A DNA stretch of 64,000 bases from Dendrophyllia cribrosa (GCA_024195265.1 JAJLRJ010000011.1:3440866-3504865); one strand, 5' to 3'. Counted from the stretch's first letter, positions 28,371 through 37,351 are shown. The notes: generated by a model from the letters alone, not told the origin. A program made the numbers and translations.

Positions 28371-29774
28371 ATGGCTGAAGGCGGATATGATATACCTGGT
28401 GAAAATGAGAATCCCTGGGAAGACTGGGGGATTGACCACGATGATGACGACGATGACGAACAAGAAGTTGACACAACAACACCCTTTCAACCAGGCGGCA
28501 CATCCACCCCATATCATGGCGGCGAGCAGCATGAAATGCATACAATGCCTCACGAAGAAAGCGGGCTGCCAGGGGATCCTGAAACCGTCCCTCTGCTTGA
28601 AGAAATCATTGACGGAAATGAACAAGCAGAGAGAATCGATAAAGCCATGGACTGGATCAAAAGGAAGTTTCCAAAAGTAAACATCTCGAAATTAGGTCCA
28701 ATTGGTTTTGGCAAAAAACCAGCAAATTCTGGTAGAATGGTTTCCTTTGGGTCAAAGGGTGGCGAGACTCTCATTTTCAAGCAAGATGGGAGCTTTATTA
28801 AATCGTTCACAGACAAGTTCAAAACAGCCCTCGGTCCAAGCGCTGAAAAGCTTGTCTATGAAGAAAATGCATCAATAAGGGAAGAAAGGCAAAGATTAAA
28901 GGAGACAGAAAAACAACTGAAGGAGGATGAAAGGGCTGCTGTGGAAAAACAACAAGCAGCAAATGAGGTGCAAAACCTCAGAAACAGAATTGAGCAAACT
29001 CAAGCGAGGAGGGAGACTCTGGAGCAGGAACACGGTTCAGTCGTTGAAAATCAAGCCGAGATAGACCGCCTAAAACTGCTGGAAAAGAATCTTCAACGAG
29101 ATCTTGAAAACCAGAAAAAAGAATTAGCGGCCCTGCAAAAAATACAAAAACGAACAGACAAAGAACGCGCCCAAGTACAGGCAAAGGTTGACAAAGCCAG
29201 AACACGCCTTTCTGCTATGGTGAAGGAAAGAAATGAAGTTGAAGCAGGGCTAAACTCAACTAAACCACTTGATGAGTTAAACGAAAGAGAAGCCGAGCTT
29301 GAACGGCAGAACGCTGAAGACAGACGCGTCATAGAGGATGAGAACACGTCTCCCTCTGAAAGAGAAGCCGCGGAAGCCCGAGTTGCTGAGCGAGAAGAAG
29401 AGCTGGCAAGGCTCCGACCACAGGTTGAGGTGCGGGAGAGGGCCCTGTCTTTGAGAGAGAGGGTCAGAGAAATCTTCAAGAAATACGGATGGACCCTGCA
29501 AGCGATTGTTCTGGCAGCTGGCATCACCATCAGCGCTGTGGTACTCGCCACCTTGAACGGCCTGGCAAAGGCCACACGAGCTATTGGCAATGGGCTTAAA
29601 GAGCTTGGCAAAAAGGCAGCCGGCGCCCTGCCTGGCCTCATTGGCTCAATTGTGAGCTTCGTCTTCAAAGCGGCTGGGTCGGTCATCTCCTTTCTGGGCG
29701 AACACGCCTGGTTACTCATCCTTGCCGTGGTGGCCTTCCTTGTTGAAAGGATCACCAAGCGTTCGAAGTCTTGA
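28371..29774 (+). CDS. Coiled-coil membrane protein (E2)
   Basis: 467 residues, intact. Parts: an acidic N-terminus with an Asp run (about residues 24-31), a globular part with FGSKGGETLIFKQDG, a long coiled coil (about 165-350, rich in Glu, Lys, Arg, Gln), then FKKYGWTLQAIVLAAG leading into a first hydrophobic segment, a Gly/Lys/Ala linker, and LPGLIGSIVSFVF ... HAWLLILAVVAFLVER as a second hydrophobic region at the C-terminus. The C-terminus is the best conserved part between E1 and E2. I recall the same C-terminus in many unannotated cnidarian proteins. A stalk anchored in a membrane fits an entry, fusion-like or internal-membrane role, but this is inference. Confidence 0.8.
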   Translation: MAEGGYDIPGENENPWEDWGIDHDDDDDDEQEVDTTTPFQPGGTSTPYHGGEQHEMHTMPHEESGLPGDPETVPLLEEIIDGNEQAERIDKAMDWIKRKFPKVNISKLGPIGFGKKPANSGRMVSFGSKGGETLIFKQDGSFIKSFTDKFKTALGPSAEKLVYEENASIREERQRLKETEKQLKEDERAAVEKQQAANEVQNLRNRIEQTQARRETLEQEHGSVVENQAEIDRLKLLEKNLQRDLENQKKELAALQKIQKRTDKERAQVQAKVDKARTRLSAMVKERNEVEAGLNSTKPLDELNEREAELERQNAEDRRVIEDENTSPSEREAAEARVAEREEELARLRPQVEVRERALSLRERVREIFKKYGWTLQAIVLAAGITISAVVLATLNGLAKATRAIGNGLKELGKKAAGALPGLIGSIVSFVFKAAGSVISFLGEHAWLLILAVVAFLVERITKRSKS

Positions 29775-29779
29775 ACAAC

Positions 29780-31618
29780 TTATCTTAACCAAACGAAAAG
29801 CCCTCCCAAAGCAATCGCACCCACAGCAACAAGTGCCTTGTTTACGTGATGCGGGTCGGGCTGTGGGTCTGGCTGCGGTTCGGGTGTTGGTGTGGGGGTT
29901 GGTTGTGGTGTTGGTGCGGGGGCTGGTGTGGGTTGTGGCGCGACCTTCGGTTTGGGTGCAATGCCCTGTGCCTGTGTGGCCTGTGTATGTATCGGGTTTG
30001 ATGGGTGGCTGTTTGGTGGATTGATCTTTGTCGGCCCACCGTCCATGTGGCGAAGGGAGGCCTTTTTTGTGCCCAGATTAACATCACTGTTCACCCCCAG
30101 CTTCATCCCTTGCGTTGCCTCCTGTAGATTGTTGTTATACCCGATCACGCTCTCTGTGTTGATAATCATGCGCGAGGGCATGAGCCAGCTTCCGGGAGCT
30201 GTCGCAAAGTCTAAGCGCACTTTCGTTGCTTGGATGGCAAGCTGGTAACGCTGTACGCTTGTTGAGATGTCGTTCAGGATTATGGCCTCCTCTAGATGGG
30301 TGAGAAATACTCTCTGCGTTTCGAACGCCCGGCCTCCTCTTCCAATGATGCTGCTGCGGGTTTTGGCTTGTGAACCAAGAATGCAGTACACAAAGGCCTC
30401 GATTGATTGGTTCATACGCGCGAGCCCTGGCTGTGTTAGCCCCTGTGCGTAATTTGGCACAAAGTGCTCGAACTGGGTGTCCGCCCCTTGATCGTTGCGG
30501 ACAAAAGTTATTCCATTGGCTTTATAATTGGAGTCTTTTCTGTCAGTAACTCGCTCATCATCGAAAAGAGCTAGATCAGAGTCTGGATAAGTGTAATCAG
30601 TAGAGGTGGGGCCATCTCCATAAACCCAAATGTAGACATTCCCAAGTCCGTGGTTCTTGCCATATGTGTAACGGAAGTCAGAACTGGGGTCGATGCCGAA
30701 CTCGATGCAAAGCTTCTTGTATGCGTCGATGTTGTATTTGTTGTCTTTCTGGTTAAATGGGGGGTCGTCTGGCAAAGCACTCACGCTTTGTTCCCCACCC
30801 ATCTGGTAGAGTATTCGCCTTGTTGTGAAATAAACGTGAAACCGGTAAAACGACCGGAGCTGTGGGGTTAGGGACAGACTGGAGTTCTTATCGAAGAGAA
30901 TGTCACGCGAGATTCCACAGCCGGTTGTTGCACACCACAGGGCGAAGGAGAGTTGTTGTGGCCAAAAGCTCATATGAGGGCCACCCATCCACTTTCGACC
31001 GTATTTCGCGGTTGTGAATGAAATCTGCGTGTCCCTGAAGATATTTCTGTATTTCGTTGTGAAATACTCAGTTGGCGTGACATAAATCTTTTGCTCTTTG
31101 TCGTTCAAGATTGAGCCAATCATCATGTCTTTGTCTATTGTGGTGCCGAAAGCAACAGCCGGGATTGATAACATTTGTTGGCCCAACGATAACTGATAAG
31201 GGAACCCGCCATCATAATGGAGGCCAAGAGCATCTCTTTCAGCGCCAGTCCAATCTTTGTGGGGCATTCTTGCAACGAGCGCCCATAAGCCAGGACCCTC
31301 TTTGTAAAGCACTTCTCCCGTGGCTGTTTTGTGGTCGTCACCAAAATCTACTTGCACTTGAAAGTGTGACATATCGGTGCGAGGGAAACGCTTTTTGAAG
31401 TCTGAGATCGCCTTGGCCTTGGCCGTGGCATAGAGCTTTGCTGCTTCTGGTGTTTTCATCCAAGCAATTTGAGGATCAGGGGGTGGTGGCTTATATGTAG
31501 GATGGCTATTGACGTTTAGGTTTGAATTAAAAGGAGGCGGGGGGCCGTAATTGTGGCCGCCGGTGTTTATACCAAGATTTGAATTGGGATTAAATCCACC
31601 AGGTCGTCCGCCAAACAT
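29780..31618 (-). CDS. Polinton A 612-residue conserved protein of unknown role (E2)
   Basis: An intact gene. N-terminus Gly/Asn/Pro-rich (MFGGRPGGFNPN), then a large folded region with WPQQLSFALWCATTGCGIS, FYRFHVYFTTRRILYQMGG, FEHFVPNYAQGLTQPGLA, VYCILGSQAKTRSSI and SVIGYNNNLQEATQG, then a Pro/Thr/Gln-rich tail and a C-terminal membrane helix (ALVAVGAIALGGLFVWLR). It is the longest structural-type protein of the lineage and has no counterpart I can see in E3. I considered hexon (the expected size), but the 416-residue protein fits that role better. The C-terminal anchor suggests a vertex or genome-delivery protein. Function remains unknown. Confidence 0.8.
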   Translation of the reverse strand: MFGGRPGGFNPNSNLGINTGGHNYGPPPPFNSNLNVNSHPTYKPPPPDPQIAWMKTPEAAKLYATAKAKAISDFKKRFPRTDMSHFQVQVDFGDDHKTATGEVLYKEGPGLWALVARMPHKDWTGAERDALGLHYDGGFPYQLSLGQQMLSIPAVAFGTTIDKDMMIGSILNDKEQKIYVTPTEYFTTKYRNIFRDTQISFTTAKYGRKWMGGPHMSFWPQQLSFALWCATTGCGISRDILFDKNSSLSLTPQLRSFYRFHVYFTTRRILYQMGGEQSVSALPDDPPFNQKDNKYNIDAYKKLCIEFGIDPSSDFRYTYGKNHGLGNVYIWVYGDGPTSTDYTYPDSDLALFDDERVTDRKDSNYKANGITFVRNDQGADTQFEHFVPNYAQGLTQPGLARMNQSIEAFVYCILGSQAKTRSSIIGRGGRAFETQRVFLTHLEEAIILNDISTSVQRYQLAIQATKVRLDFATAPGSWLMPSRMIINTESVIGYNNNLQEATQGMKLGVNSDVNLGTKKASLRHMDGGPTKINPPNSHPSNPIHTQATQAQGIAPKPKVAPQPTPAPAPTPQPTPTPTPEPQPDPQPDPHHVNKALVAVGAIALGGLFVWLR

Positions 31619-31663
31619 GATTGTATACATTTATATTTTAAAATGTTAATTATATACACAATC
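31619..31663. promoter_or_regulatory. Divergent promoter, 612-residue protein / minor capsid (E2)
   Basis: A 45-bp A/T-rich gap with outward-facing GTATACA and TATATACACA boxes. It has near dyad symmetry and matches E1 11646-11690. Confidence 0.6.
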
Positions 31664-32347
31664 ATGGTTGTGTTAACAATCGTCACGTCTTCGAACCCTC
31701 ACACGATCTATTTCGACCACCCACTGACGAAACCGAGTTATATCCGTCTTGTCTCTTGCTCAATTTTCAACTCTTGGCACAATTTGAAACAAAGAGGAGA
31801 GATAACATTGTTCAAAAATGAAAATGGGAGCAATACAGGATCGGTCATGAGATTTCTGCCAGGCCATCACACTCTTAAGTCTTTGGCAAAAGAATTAGAA
31901 AACGTATTCGGGGGTTCAAATTCTAATTATAAATTAGCAACTGAGACAAACACGCCACTGGGGGCGATGATCATTTTCAAAGAATACCAAGAAGAGGTTA
32001 AACTAGACCATGATCTATCTGAATTGCTTGGTATAAGTCCTAAATTACTGTGGCCATCAACTTTCGTCAAGCGTTTAAGGGCACCAAGCACTTACTTCAT
32101 CCACTGTGATTTGGTTGATAAAGAACAAAACCTCCTCAATGGCAAGCCTTCGACAGTTTTGGCTCGGTTTGATATTCGGGGAAAGCCCTTTGAGAAGGTG
32201 TTTTACGAAACCACACAGCAGAACGTCTTGCGTGACACCTCGTCTAGTGATTATGTAAACAGCATAACACTGTCAGTGAGGGATAAAGATGACGACCTCT
32301 TCAACTTCAATGACGCGCCCTTAGAATTTGAAATCGAGATAAATTAA
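31664..32347 (+). CDS. Minor capsid (penton-type) protein (E2)
   Basis: 227 residues, intact. The N-terminal TSSNPHTIYFDHPL, SYIRLVSCSIFNSWHNL and GHHTLKSLAKELENVF repeat the pattern of Polinton penton proteins (strand, Trp-His/Asn, then a helix after a Gly-turn), also seen in E3 46901-47662 (LSMTASWHNI and GIYDYDDINQYIHNEI). The second half has STYFIHCDLVDKEQNLLNG and FEIEIN at the C-terminus. It would form the five-fold vertex. The start codon follows TATATACACAATC. The next gene starts 23 bases downstream of its stop. Confidence 0.75.
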   Translation: MVVLTIVTSSNPHTIYFDHPLTKPSYIRLVSCSIFNSWHNLKQRGEITLFKNENGSNTGSVMRFLPGHHTLKSLAKELENVFGGSNSNYKLATETNTPLGAMIIFKEYQEEVKLDHDLSELLGISPKLLWPSTFVKRLRAPSTYFIHCDLVDKEQNLLNGKPSTVLARFDIRGKPFEKVFYETTQQNVLRDTSSSDYVNSITLSVRDKDDDLFNFNDAPLEFEIEIN

Positions 32348-32370
32348 AAAATTATATATATACCCACGCC

Positions 32371-33054
32371 ATGAGTTCTGCCAATGTGCTTCCATCGGCC
32401 CCCGAATACAGCGAGACACAACAGTTACACCCTATGCGTGAGATCACTCAAATCAATGCAGAAGACTTCCGGCTCAAAAAGATCTCTGACTTGCTGAAGG
32501 AGTTGTCTGACGAAGCCGAACATTACCGTCAGGTCGCAAAGAAATACAAACGAACCCAATCATTGGTTCATTACTCGGCGGTTGGCCTGGGGTCGCTTTC
32601 TGTTGGGCTGTCATCAGGGGCCCTAGCCACTGCATTAACTGGGTTCGGAATTGTTGCAAGTCCAGTCCTTGCTGGCGTCGCGACCCTCTGTGGGCTGTCC
32701 TCTGTTGGCTTTACAGCTGCTAACAAGCGATTAGAGCGAAAAGTGACCAAACACGAGAAAATCTATACACTGGCCCTGGCTAAACGCAACTCTGCCAATG
32801 AACTGGTCTCAAAGGCTCTCGAAGACAAGAGGATCAGTGATGCAGAATTCACCATAATTATTCGTGAGGTGGAAAAATATCACGAACTCAAAGCTGCAAT
32901 CAGGGATGGTGTTAAGGCTAAAAAAAATGTTGGCACTCAAACACAAGCGCCAGACCTCGAGAAACTCAAAAAGGAACTTCGCAAGGAAGTCAAAGAAGAG
33001 TTGCAAAAAAAGATACTTCTCGCCGCAGCCTCCAAATCCGATTTGAGAGATTAA
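32371..33054 (+). CDS. Polinton two-helix hairpin membrane protein (E2)
   Basis: 227 residues, intact. Conserved HYRQVAKKYKRTQ, two hydrophobic segments (AVGLGSLSVGLSSGALATAL and IVASPVLAGVATLCGLSSVG), then a basic helical region with YTLALAKRNSANELVSKAL and IIREVEKYHELK. The gene is the homologue of E1 12291-12968, and a shorter member occurs in E3 (52191-52679), next to the VLTF3-like gene in both lineages. TATATATACCCACGCC precedes the ATG. Confidence 0.8.
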   Translation: MSSANVLPSAPEYSETQQLHPMREITQINAEDFRLKKISDLLKELSDEAEHYRQVAKKYKRTQSLVHYSAVGLGSLSVGLSSGALATALTGFGIVASPVLAGVATLCGLSSVGFTAANKRLERKVTKHEKIYTLALAKRNSANELVSKALEDKRISDAEFTIIIREVEKYHELKAAIRDGVKAKKNVGTQTQAPDLEKLKKELRKEVKEELQKKILLAAASKSDLRD

Positions 33055-33130
33055 ACTCTGGCTTCAATCTCTACATTTCTAAAGAAAAATCATTTGCGCC
33101 CAATTGAATACATAACCCGGCTGTACAACC

Positions 33131-33820
33131 ATGGAGAAGTTCGCTAAACAACTGGCTTCTGTTCGGGCCTTGGACACTAAAGGCGAATACAAAACCAAAC
33201 TCGATGAGCTTGATAAAGAATACAAATTTATCCTCCTGCGCTCACTCGAAAGCTACACCAAGGAAATACGGCGTTCAAACCTGTCAGAGCGCCTTCAGGT
33301 CATCAAGGAGTATCTTTCTCCCGAGGCACAATGCCCTCCACGCTCACCTTTCACCCTTGTGAATGAAAGGCTAGAAGCTTGCCAAAACTGCAAAGGCAAG
33401 TTAACCCCCATGATGTTTTCATCAGAACTTTGCTGTGAGGACTGCGGGCTCTTAGAACCTCTGGTTGGTGTGACCTTCTATTATAACGAACTCTATGGTG
33501 GTGATTACAAAATTACCAAAAAAAGAAGGCCCACCAAACGCTACAACTTCAAAATCTATCTCAACAAACATCTGAAAATTTGTGAACGCCACGTCAGCTT
33601 GTCCAATGAGCAAATACAACATGCAAATGATTCTTTCAAATCCATCGAAGAATATCTGCCGAAAAGAATCTCCATGCCCTTTGTGGCCCACAAAATCTTG
33701 ATTGCGATAAAAGGTCCACATCGGCTTGTCAATTACTTCTGGCTGCAAGTCCCAGAAAAATCAATGTGGAAGCACGAACAAAGCTGGAAGATCATGCTTG
33801 AAAAGATGAGGGGCGTTTAG
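33131..33820 (+). CDS. VLTF3-like late transcription factor (E2)
   Basis: 229 residues. The N-terminal helical part (KTKLDELDKEYKFILLR) is followed by a zinc-binding set CQNCKGK ... LCCEDCGLLEP and then a Tyr-rich region (YKITKKRRPTKRYNFKIYL) and helical segments. Two CxxC pairs followed by a basic/aromatic helical part is the layout of poxvirus-type VLTF3 proteins found in many large DNA viruses and Polinton-like viruses. It would switch on late genes. The E3 protein 52763-53335 shows the same arrangement. A clear TATATA box is not seen before this start, unlike other genes. The stop overlaps that of the convergent gene by 4 bases. Confidence 0.55.
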   Translation: MEKFAKQLASVRALDTKGEYKTKLDELDKEYKFILLRSLESYTKEIRRSNLSERLQVIKEYLSPEAQCPPRSPFTLVNERLEACQNCKGKLTPMMFSSELCCEDCGLLEPLVGVTFYYNELYGGDYKITKKRRPTKRYNFKIYLNKHLKICERHVSLSNEQIQHANDSFKSIEEYLPKRISMPFVAHKILIAIKGPHRLVNYFWLQVPEKSMWKHEQSWKIMLEKMRGV

Positions 33821-34260
33821 CTTGCAAACCCATAAAAACTTTCGTGAGCACTTGGGCCGTCATAGTCTTCCTCGTCATCACTGTCGATGCCCAATTCCAG
33901 CTGTAAGCATCTAGAAAATGACAAGCCAGGACAAATAGCTCTGTGCATACCCATGTCCTCTTCTGGCGATAAGTATTCTTGGCATTCATCACATGTTTGT
34001 GAGGTGAATATAGGGAAATAGCAATCGTACCGCCAGTGATAATGATTTTTTATCGCACGGCATACAGATTTCATCCTGCGTTGATGAAGGGCCCTGGCAG
34101 CCAAGTCACGCTGGATACTCCTTTCAACCAGTTCAAGGATGTAATCCTGGATCATGTCTGGTAAGTAATCCCAATGAGATTCACCAAAAGACAGCAACCA
34201 TTTGCCGAAGTAGTCTTGATTCTTTGGATTGACGTCAAGTCCTTGTGCCGTCATTGCCAT
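33817..34260 (-). CDS. Polinton A 147-residue protein with Cys/His pairs
   Basis: 147 residues, intact, no recognised family. It contains GKWLLSFGESHWDYLPDM, a basic helix (RALHQRRMKSVCRAIKNHY), CDECQEYLSPEEDMGMH followed by a Cys (a possible zinc site) and an acidic tail. Its promoter carries the CAATTGGAGAAAT box and TATACC shared with the exonuclease gene. That grouping suggests early expression with the replication genes. It overlaps the 3' end of the exonuclease gene by 10 bases. Confidence 0.65.
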   Translation of the reverse strand: MAMTAQGLDVNPKNQDYFGKWLLSFGESHWDYLPDMIQDYILELVERSIQRDLAARALHQRRMKSVCRAIKNHYHWRYDCYFPIFTSQTCDECQEYLSPEEDMGMHRAICPGLSFSRCLQLELGIDSDDEEDYDGPSAHESFYGFAS

Positions 34261-35381
34261 GTTGGTTTGGTATACGGGTGATGGTATTTCTCCAATTGGC
34301 TCAACTTTGATAGTAAGAAGGCATCCACAACTGCACTGTCATCAGCTAAATTGTTTGGATAGGTTTTGGCAGTTGTGGTTTGTTTTTGTTTTGACAAATT
34401 TTCATGGAAGCTGTTGACAGATTCCTGAATGCCATCCAAGAAGTTTGGTTGTTTTGTTTCCCAAATTTCTGTTATGTCCAGCAGCTTCCATGCGAAGAAG
34501 GCTACTGCCTTATAAAAGTTTGGGGGCCAATCTTCACTGAATGTAGTTCTGCCTATGATTTTCAAAAAACCTAAATCACCTAGTTTCTGATCCTCATCAT
34601 ATGTCATACGAAACCATTTTCCGCTACACAAGATATCTCCCGATGAAATTCCTCTCATAATTTTTTCGAACATTGCTGTTGATTTTGTTGCGCCAAGGTT
34701 AAGTAGTTTTGTTTGGCCTGGAAATAGTTTTTGTTTGCAAGATAGAATGTAAATACCACAGGCGAGTGCTGATGGGTTTTTTGTTCTGTGTACAACCCCC
34801 TTGTTTGGGAATGAATTGTGTTCAAGACTAAGACCAAGCTGCTTCAAAGAACACATTCTGAAATAGGCATCGACAAACAAGCCTTTGTTAACTCTCTCAC
34901 CGCTGAGAGCAAGACCGGTTTGTATTTGGTCACGGTATTGTTTAGGAATTTTATTGGCTGTGATCTTTCTGGTATAAGGACACTTGAACTCTAACAAGGC
35001 TATCGTCTTGTCTTTGTGTGAGAAGTATCCGTCTGGACTACAAGTGACCTTCCCAAAGAGAGGGTGATCCTTTGCAAGATTTAGAGAGCCCTTAAATCCA
35101 AAAACTTTGACAGAATGTTTCTTCTCAAAGTATTCACGGACTAGAGGCTCAAATAATGTGCCCCAAACGCAGGCCACATTGTTGCTCATATTGATTGGCT
35201 TTACTTTTTTGCGAATTAGGCTCGACTGGCTCTCAAATGGCGAAGATCCTGTCAAGGCAGAGATCTCCGATGCACCGAGTGTGTTTTGTCTGGCTTTGAC
35301 CCATTCTTCGCTCTTTTGGATCAGGCCTGTTTCACGTGATTTCAGGAATCTCTTGAAAGCTTTCACGTTTGCCATTGCCAT
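34251..35381 (-). CDS. YqaJ-type viral exonuclease/recombinase (E2)
   Basis: 376 residues, intact. The N-terminal half has the family pattern: WVKARQNTLGASEISALTGS, WGTLFEPLVREYFE, CSPDGYFSHKD and ALLEFKCPY, giving the Glu and the Asp plus Glu-x-Lys metal site of PD-(D/E)xK nucleases. Next comes a Gln in the helix YRDQIQTGLALSG. Such enzymes digest DNA 5' ends in recombination (lambda Exo/YqaJ group). The start at 35381 follows TATATACCAAACCAC; a longer open stretch upstream includes the promoter and is not used. The C-terminal third has no motif I can name. E3 does not have this gene. Confidence 0.85.
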   Translation of the reverse strand: MAMANVKAFKRFLKSRETGLIQKSEEWVKARQNTLGASEISALTGSSPFESQSSLIRKKVKPINMSNNVACVWGTLFEPLVREYFEKKHSVKVFGFKGSLNLAKDHPLFGKVTCSPDGYFSHKDKTIALLEFKCPYTRKITANKIPKQYRDQIQTGLALSGERVNKGLFVDAYFRMCSLKQLGLSLEHNSFPNKGVVHRTKNPSALACGIYILSCKQKLFPGQTKLLNLGATKSTAMFEKIMRGISSGDILCSGKWFRMTYDEDQKLGDLGFLKIIGRTTFSEDWPPNFYKAVAFFAWKLLDITEIWETKQPNFLDGIQESVNSFHENLSKQKQTTTAKTYPNNLADDSAVVDAFLLSKLSQLEKYHHPYTKPTWQ

Positions 35382-35546
35382 GTGGTTTGGTATATACAGG
35401 GGGTGTGATTTCTCCAATTGACTAAACCGGGCCAGCATTCACAGCATGCTTGGTCATTTTTGTGTAACATTGCGTTACTTGTCACGTGTAACATATTGTG
35501 TTGTCCTTTTCAAACAACAAGATCTGTCTTGGCCCTGGTTGCTTCT

Positions 35547-35834
35547 TCAAGGAGCGTCTCCAGTCGTGTCTCCATCAGTCTTTAATAAATCTGAAGCACT
35601 GATAGTTTCCTCTTCATACGTACATAGTCCCTCATCGATGGGAGGGCCGAGGAGTGATAAAGTAGCACCAAATGGTGTAGGTGAGAACCTGACCATGATT
35701 TGTTTAGTGCCATCTTCTTTTGTAATTTCTTGATAAGATACACCTAGCATCAAATCCATGAGAAGATCACAAAACTCCTCCTTGTGAGTTCTGTTTTAGT
35801 ATTTGCCGTTCAGGTTGTGGGGTTGAGCCGCCAT
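35547..35834 (-). pseudogene. Small gene at the right TIR of E2, one nonsense codon
   Basis: The frame starts MAAQPHNLNGKY, meets a TAA at codon 13, and continues in the same frame with SYQEITKEDGTKQIMV and an acidic C-terminus to 35547, about 95 codons in total. Its promoter (TATATAAC plus the AATTGAAGAAA box) lies in and beside the right TIR, mirroring PolB at the left TIR. Function unknown. The gap 35382-35546 holds the promoter of the exonuclease gene and nothing else I can support. Confidence 0.5.
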
Positions 35835-35854
35835 GTTATATACAGGGGTTTTAT

Positions 35855-36046
35855 TTTCTTCAATTGGCTATACCATATCAGTGTGGGTTGTGCTGCCAGG
35901 TTGTGTGCAAGATTTCTAACAGCTAGTAGTGAGTACAGTGCTAACCGGGGACAACCACGACATATTAAAATAAGGGCTCCGAGCCGGCGAGGAGGCCTTA
36001 TTTTAATATGTCGGGGTGGTCCCCGGTTAGCACTGTACTCACTACT
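35855..36046 (-). repeat. E2 right terminal inverted repeat with hairpin end
   Basis: Inverse of 19670-19861. The outer palindrome is 35925-36046 (122 bp). The GAACA target duplication follows at 36047-36051. Confidence 0.95.
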
Positions 36047-37110
36047 GAACAGGAAGGGGTGGTATCAAGGAATTCAGCTCTTCAAATGCAAATCTTGGTG
36101 GGCCGTCTGATAATGCACTAAGGAAAATTCAATCAGTAGTGTCTTGAAAGGTCTCCTAGAAGCTTTCCTGGCTCTTGTTTTTGATGGTCCTAATCCTTCA
36201 TCACCAATTATCAGTACTAATGTGGTTCAAACAGTGGCCTGTGTCATGGCATTAGATGGCACAGCATTAAAGCCATGCATACAATTTGATGATCGTCTTA
36301 AACTGTGTGTTGGTCTAAACGATCCTGTGGATTTAGAATTTATCACAAGACATCCACAGTTGTCGAGTGGTGAATTAAAAGGCAAATTTGTCACAGAGGC
36401 CGTGCCATACTTTCTGACAAGCATGGACATGAAAAATGCCATGCCTGTTGCTGTGGATTATGCCACCAAGTCCAAGAATGGAGCGCAAGTGAAAGCAGAA
36501 ATGGTTGAGAAAATACGGACAGTGCAAGTGTGTCGCAAATGCTGCCATGATGCCAAGAGCAACAACCTGATCGTGTCTTTAGGAGACTTAGGACAAGACT
36601 ATTGTGTTGCTCACTGTGATGTCTATTGGACCGCTAAGAAAGTATGTACAAACTGCGAAAGAATGGGACAAACTTCCCACATCCCAGCCCTGCGTGCTTG
36701 TACCCGGTGTCTGAATAGTGGATCGAAGTGTGAAAAGGTGGCAGTAGTTGTTGTAACAACTGATTGTGAGGAATCTAATTAGCAAGCCCTTACCCAACTC
36801 CATGATGATGCAGCAAAAGAGCATGCCCCTCCTGATTTGTACCTTCTTGCTGCTATGCCCGATGTTGTTCACTTGGGAAAGAGCCTGAAATGTAGCTGGT
36901 CAAATTGGATTCTGTGGTTCAAGGGAACAAGGTCCACACTGGCAATTTTGTACAACTTGAGAAGAGAAGGTGAACCTGAGCTACGAACGAAGTTGAAGAA
37001 ATTGCTGACAGAAGAATCAGTGAGAAACAAAGATCGAATGGCTGTTGATCCTATCCTTCTGCTGACCACGCCAGAGCTGCTAGATGTACTTAAATCGGTG
37101 GACAGGGTTG
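36047..37110 (+). pseudogene. Host gene copy 1, middle of the last exon, between E2 and E3
   Basis: It continues the exon broken by E2 and matches copy 2 (62170-63234) closely. Two lesions are specific to copy 1: a deletion of about 16 bases near 36136 and a TAG at about 36779-36781 (Lys codon in copy 2). The protein part has four Cys pairs in CRKCCHD, CAHCDV-like, CTNCERMG and CTRCLNSGSKC, a probable zinc-binding region, then KCSWSNWILWFKGTRSTL and LLDVLKSV. E3 begins right after 37110. Confidence 0.8.
37105..37110. repeat. Target site duplication of E3 (left), GGGTTG
   Basis: GGGTTG occurs directly before the left TIR and directly after the right TIR (53990-53995). Six bases is the usual Polinton duplication. 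Confidence 0.93.
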
Positions 37111-37351
37111 AGTAGTATAAGAATTGGCGGTACCAGATCAGTTTTGCAAAACTGATCTGATACCAAGCCAACTCTATATTACTTACCATATAATGGCAAA
37201 AAATAAAATGGAAATATTAAATGACGAAATTAAATGGAAAAATCAAATGAAACTATATGTTAATTAAAACAAATGGTGCGTTTGTTTCATTGCGTGATTC
37301 CACATAATAGAATCCTTTGCGTGACACAATTCTCGGAAACACAGGAAGTCT
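37111..37351 (+). repeat. E3 left terminal inverted repeat
   Basis: 241 bp, inverse of 53749-53989. The outermost ~73 bp (37111-37183) is a near-perfect palindrome centred on AGTTTTGCAAAACT. Confidence 0.95.

Larger units (their letters stand above)
19670..36046 (+). mobile_element. Polinton/Maverick E2, lineage A, complete (16.4 kb)
   Basis: A complete element with 192-bp TIRs starting AGTAGTGAGTAC, a 5-bp target duplication and the full lineage A gene set. Its limits are proved by comparison with the uninterrupted host exon in copy 2. Most genes are open. Those broken are PolB, the membrane protein at 23819-24257 and the small gene at 35547-35834. Since its PolB is disrupted, this copy could not replicate by itself. 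It has higher G+C than E3 and the host flanks by eye. Confidence 0.96.

Noticed and set aside
29780..31618. Hexon (major capsid) identity for the 612-residue protein
   Set aside because: Size would fit, but the C-terminal membrane helix and Pro-rich tail do not, and the 416-residue protein parallels the E3 capsid protein better.
36837..37115. A separate small gene in host copy 1 after the TAG at about 36780
   Set aside because: It is the continuation of the long exon seen open in copy 2; the TAG is a copy-specific nonsense change.
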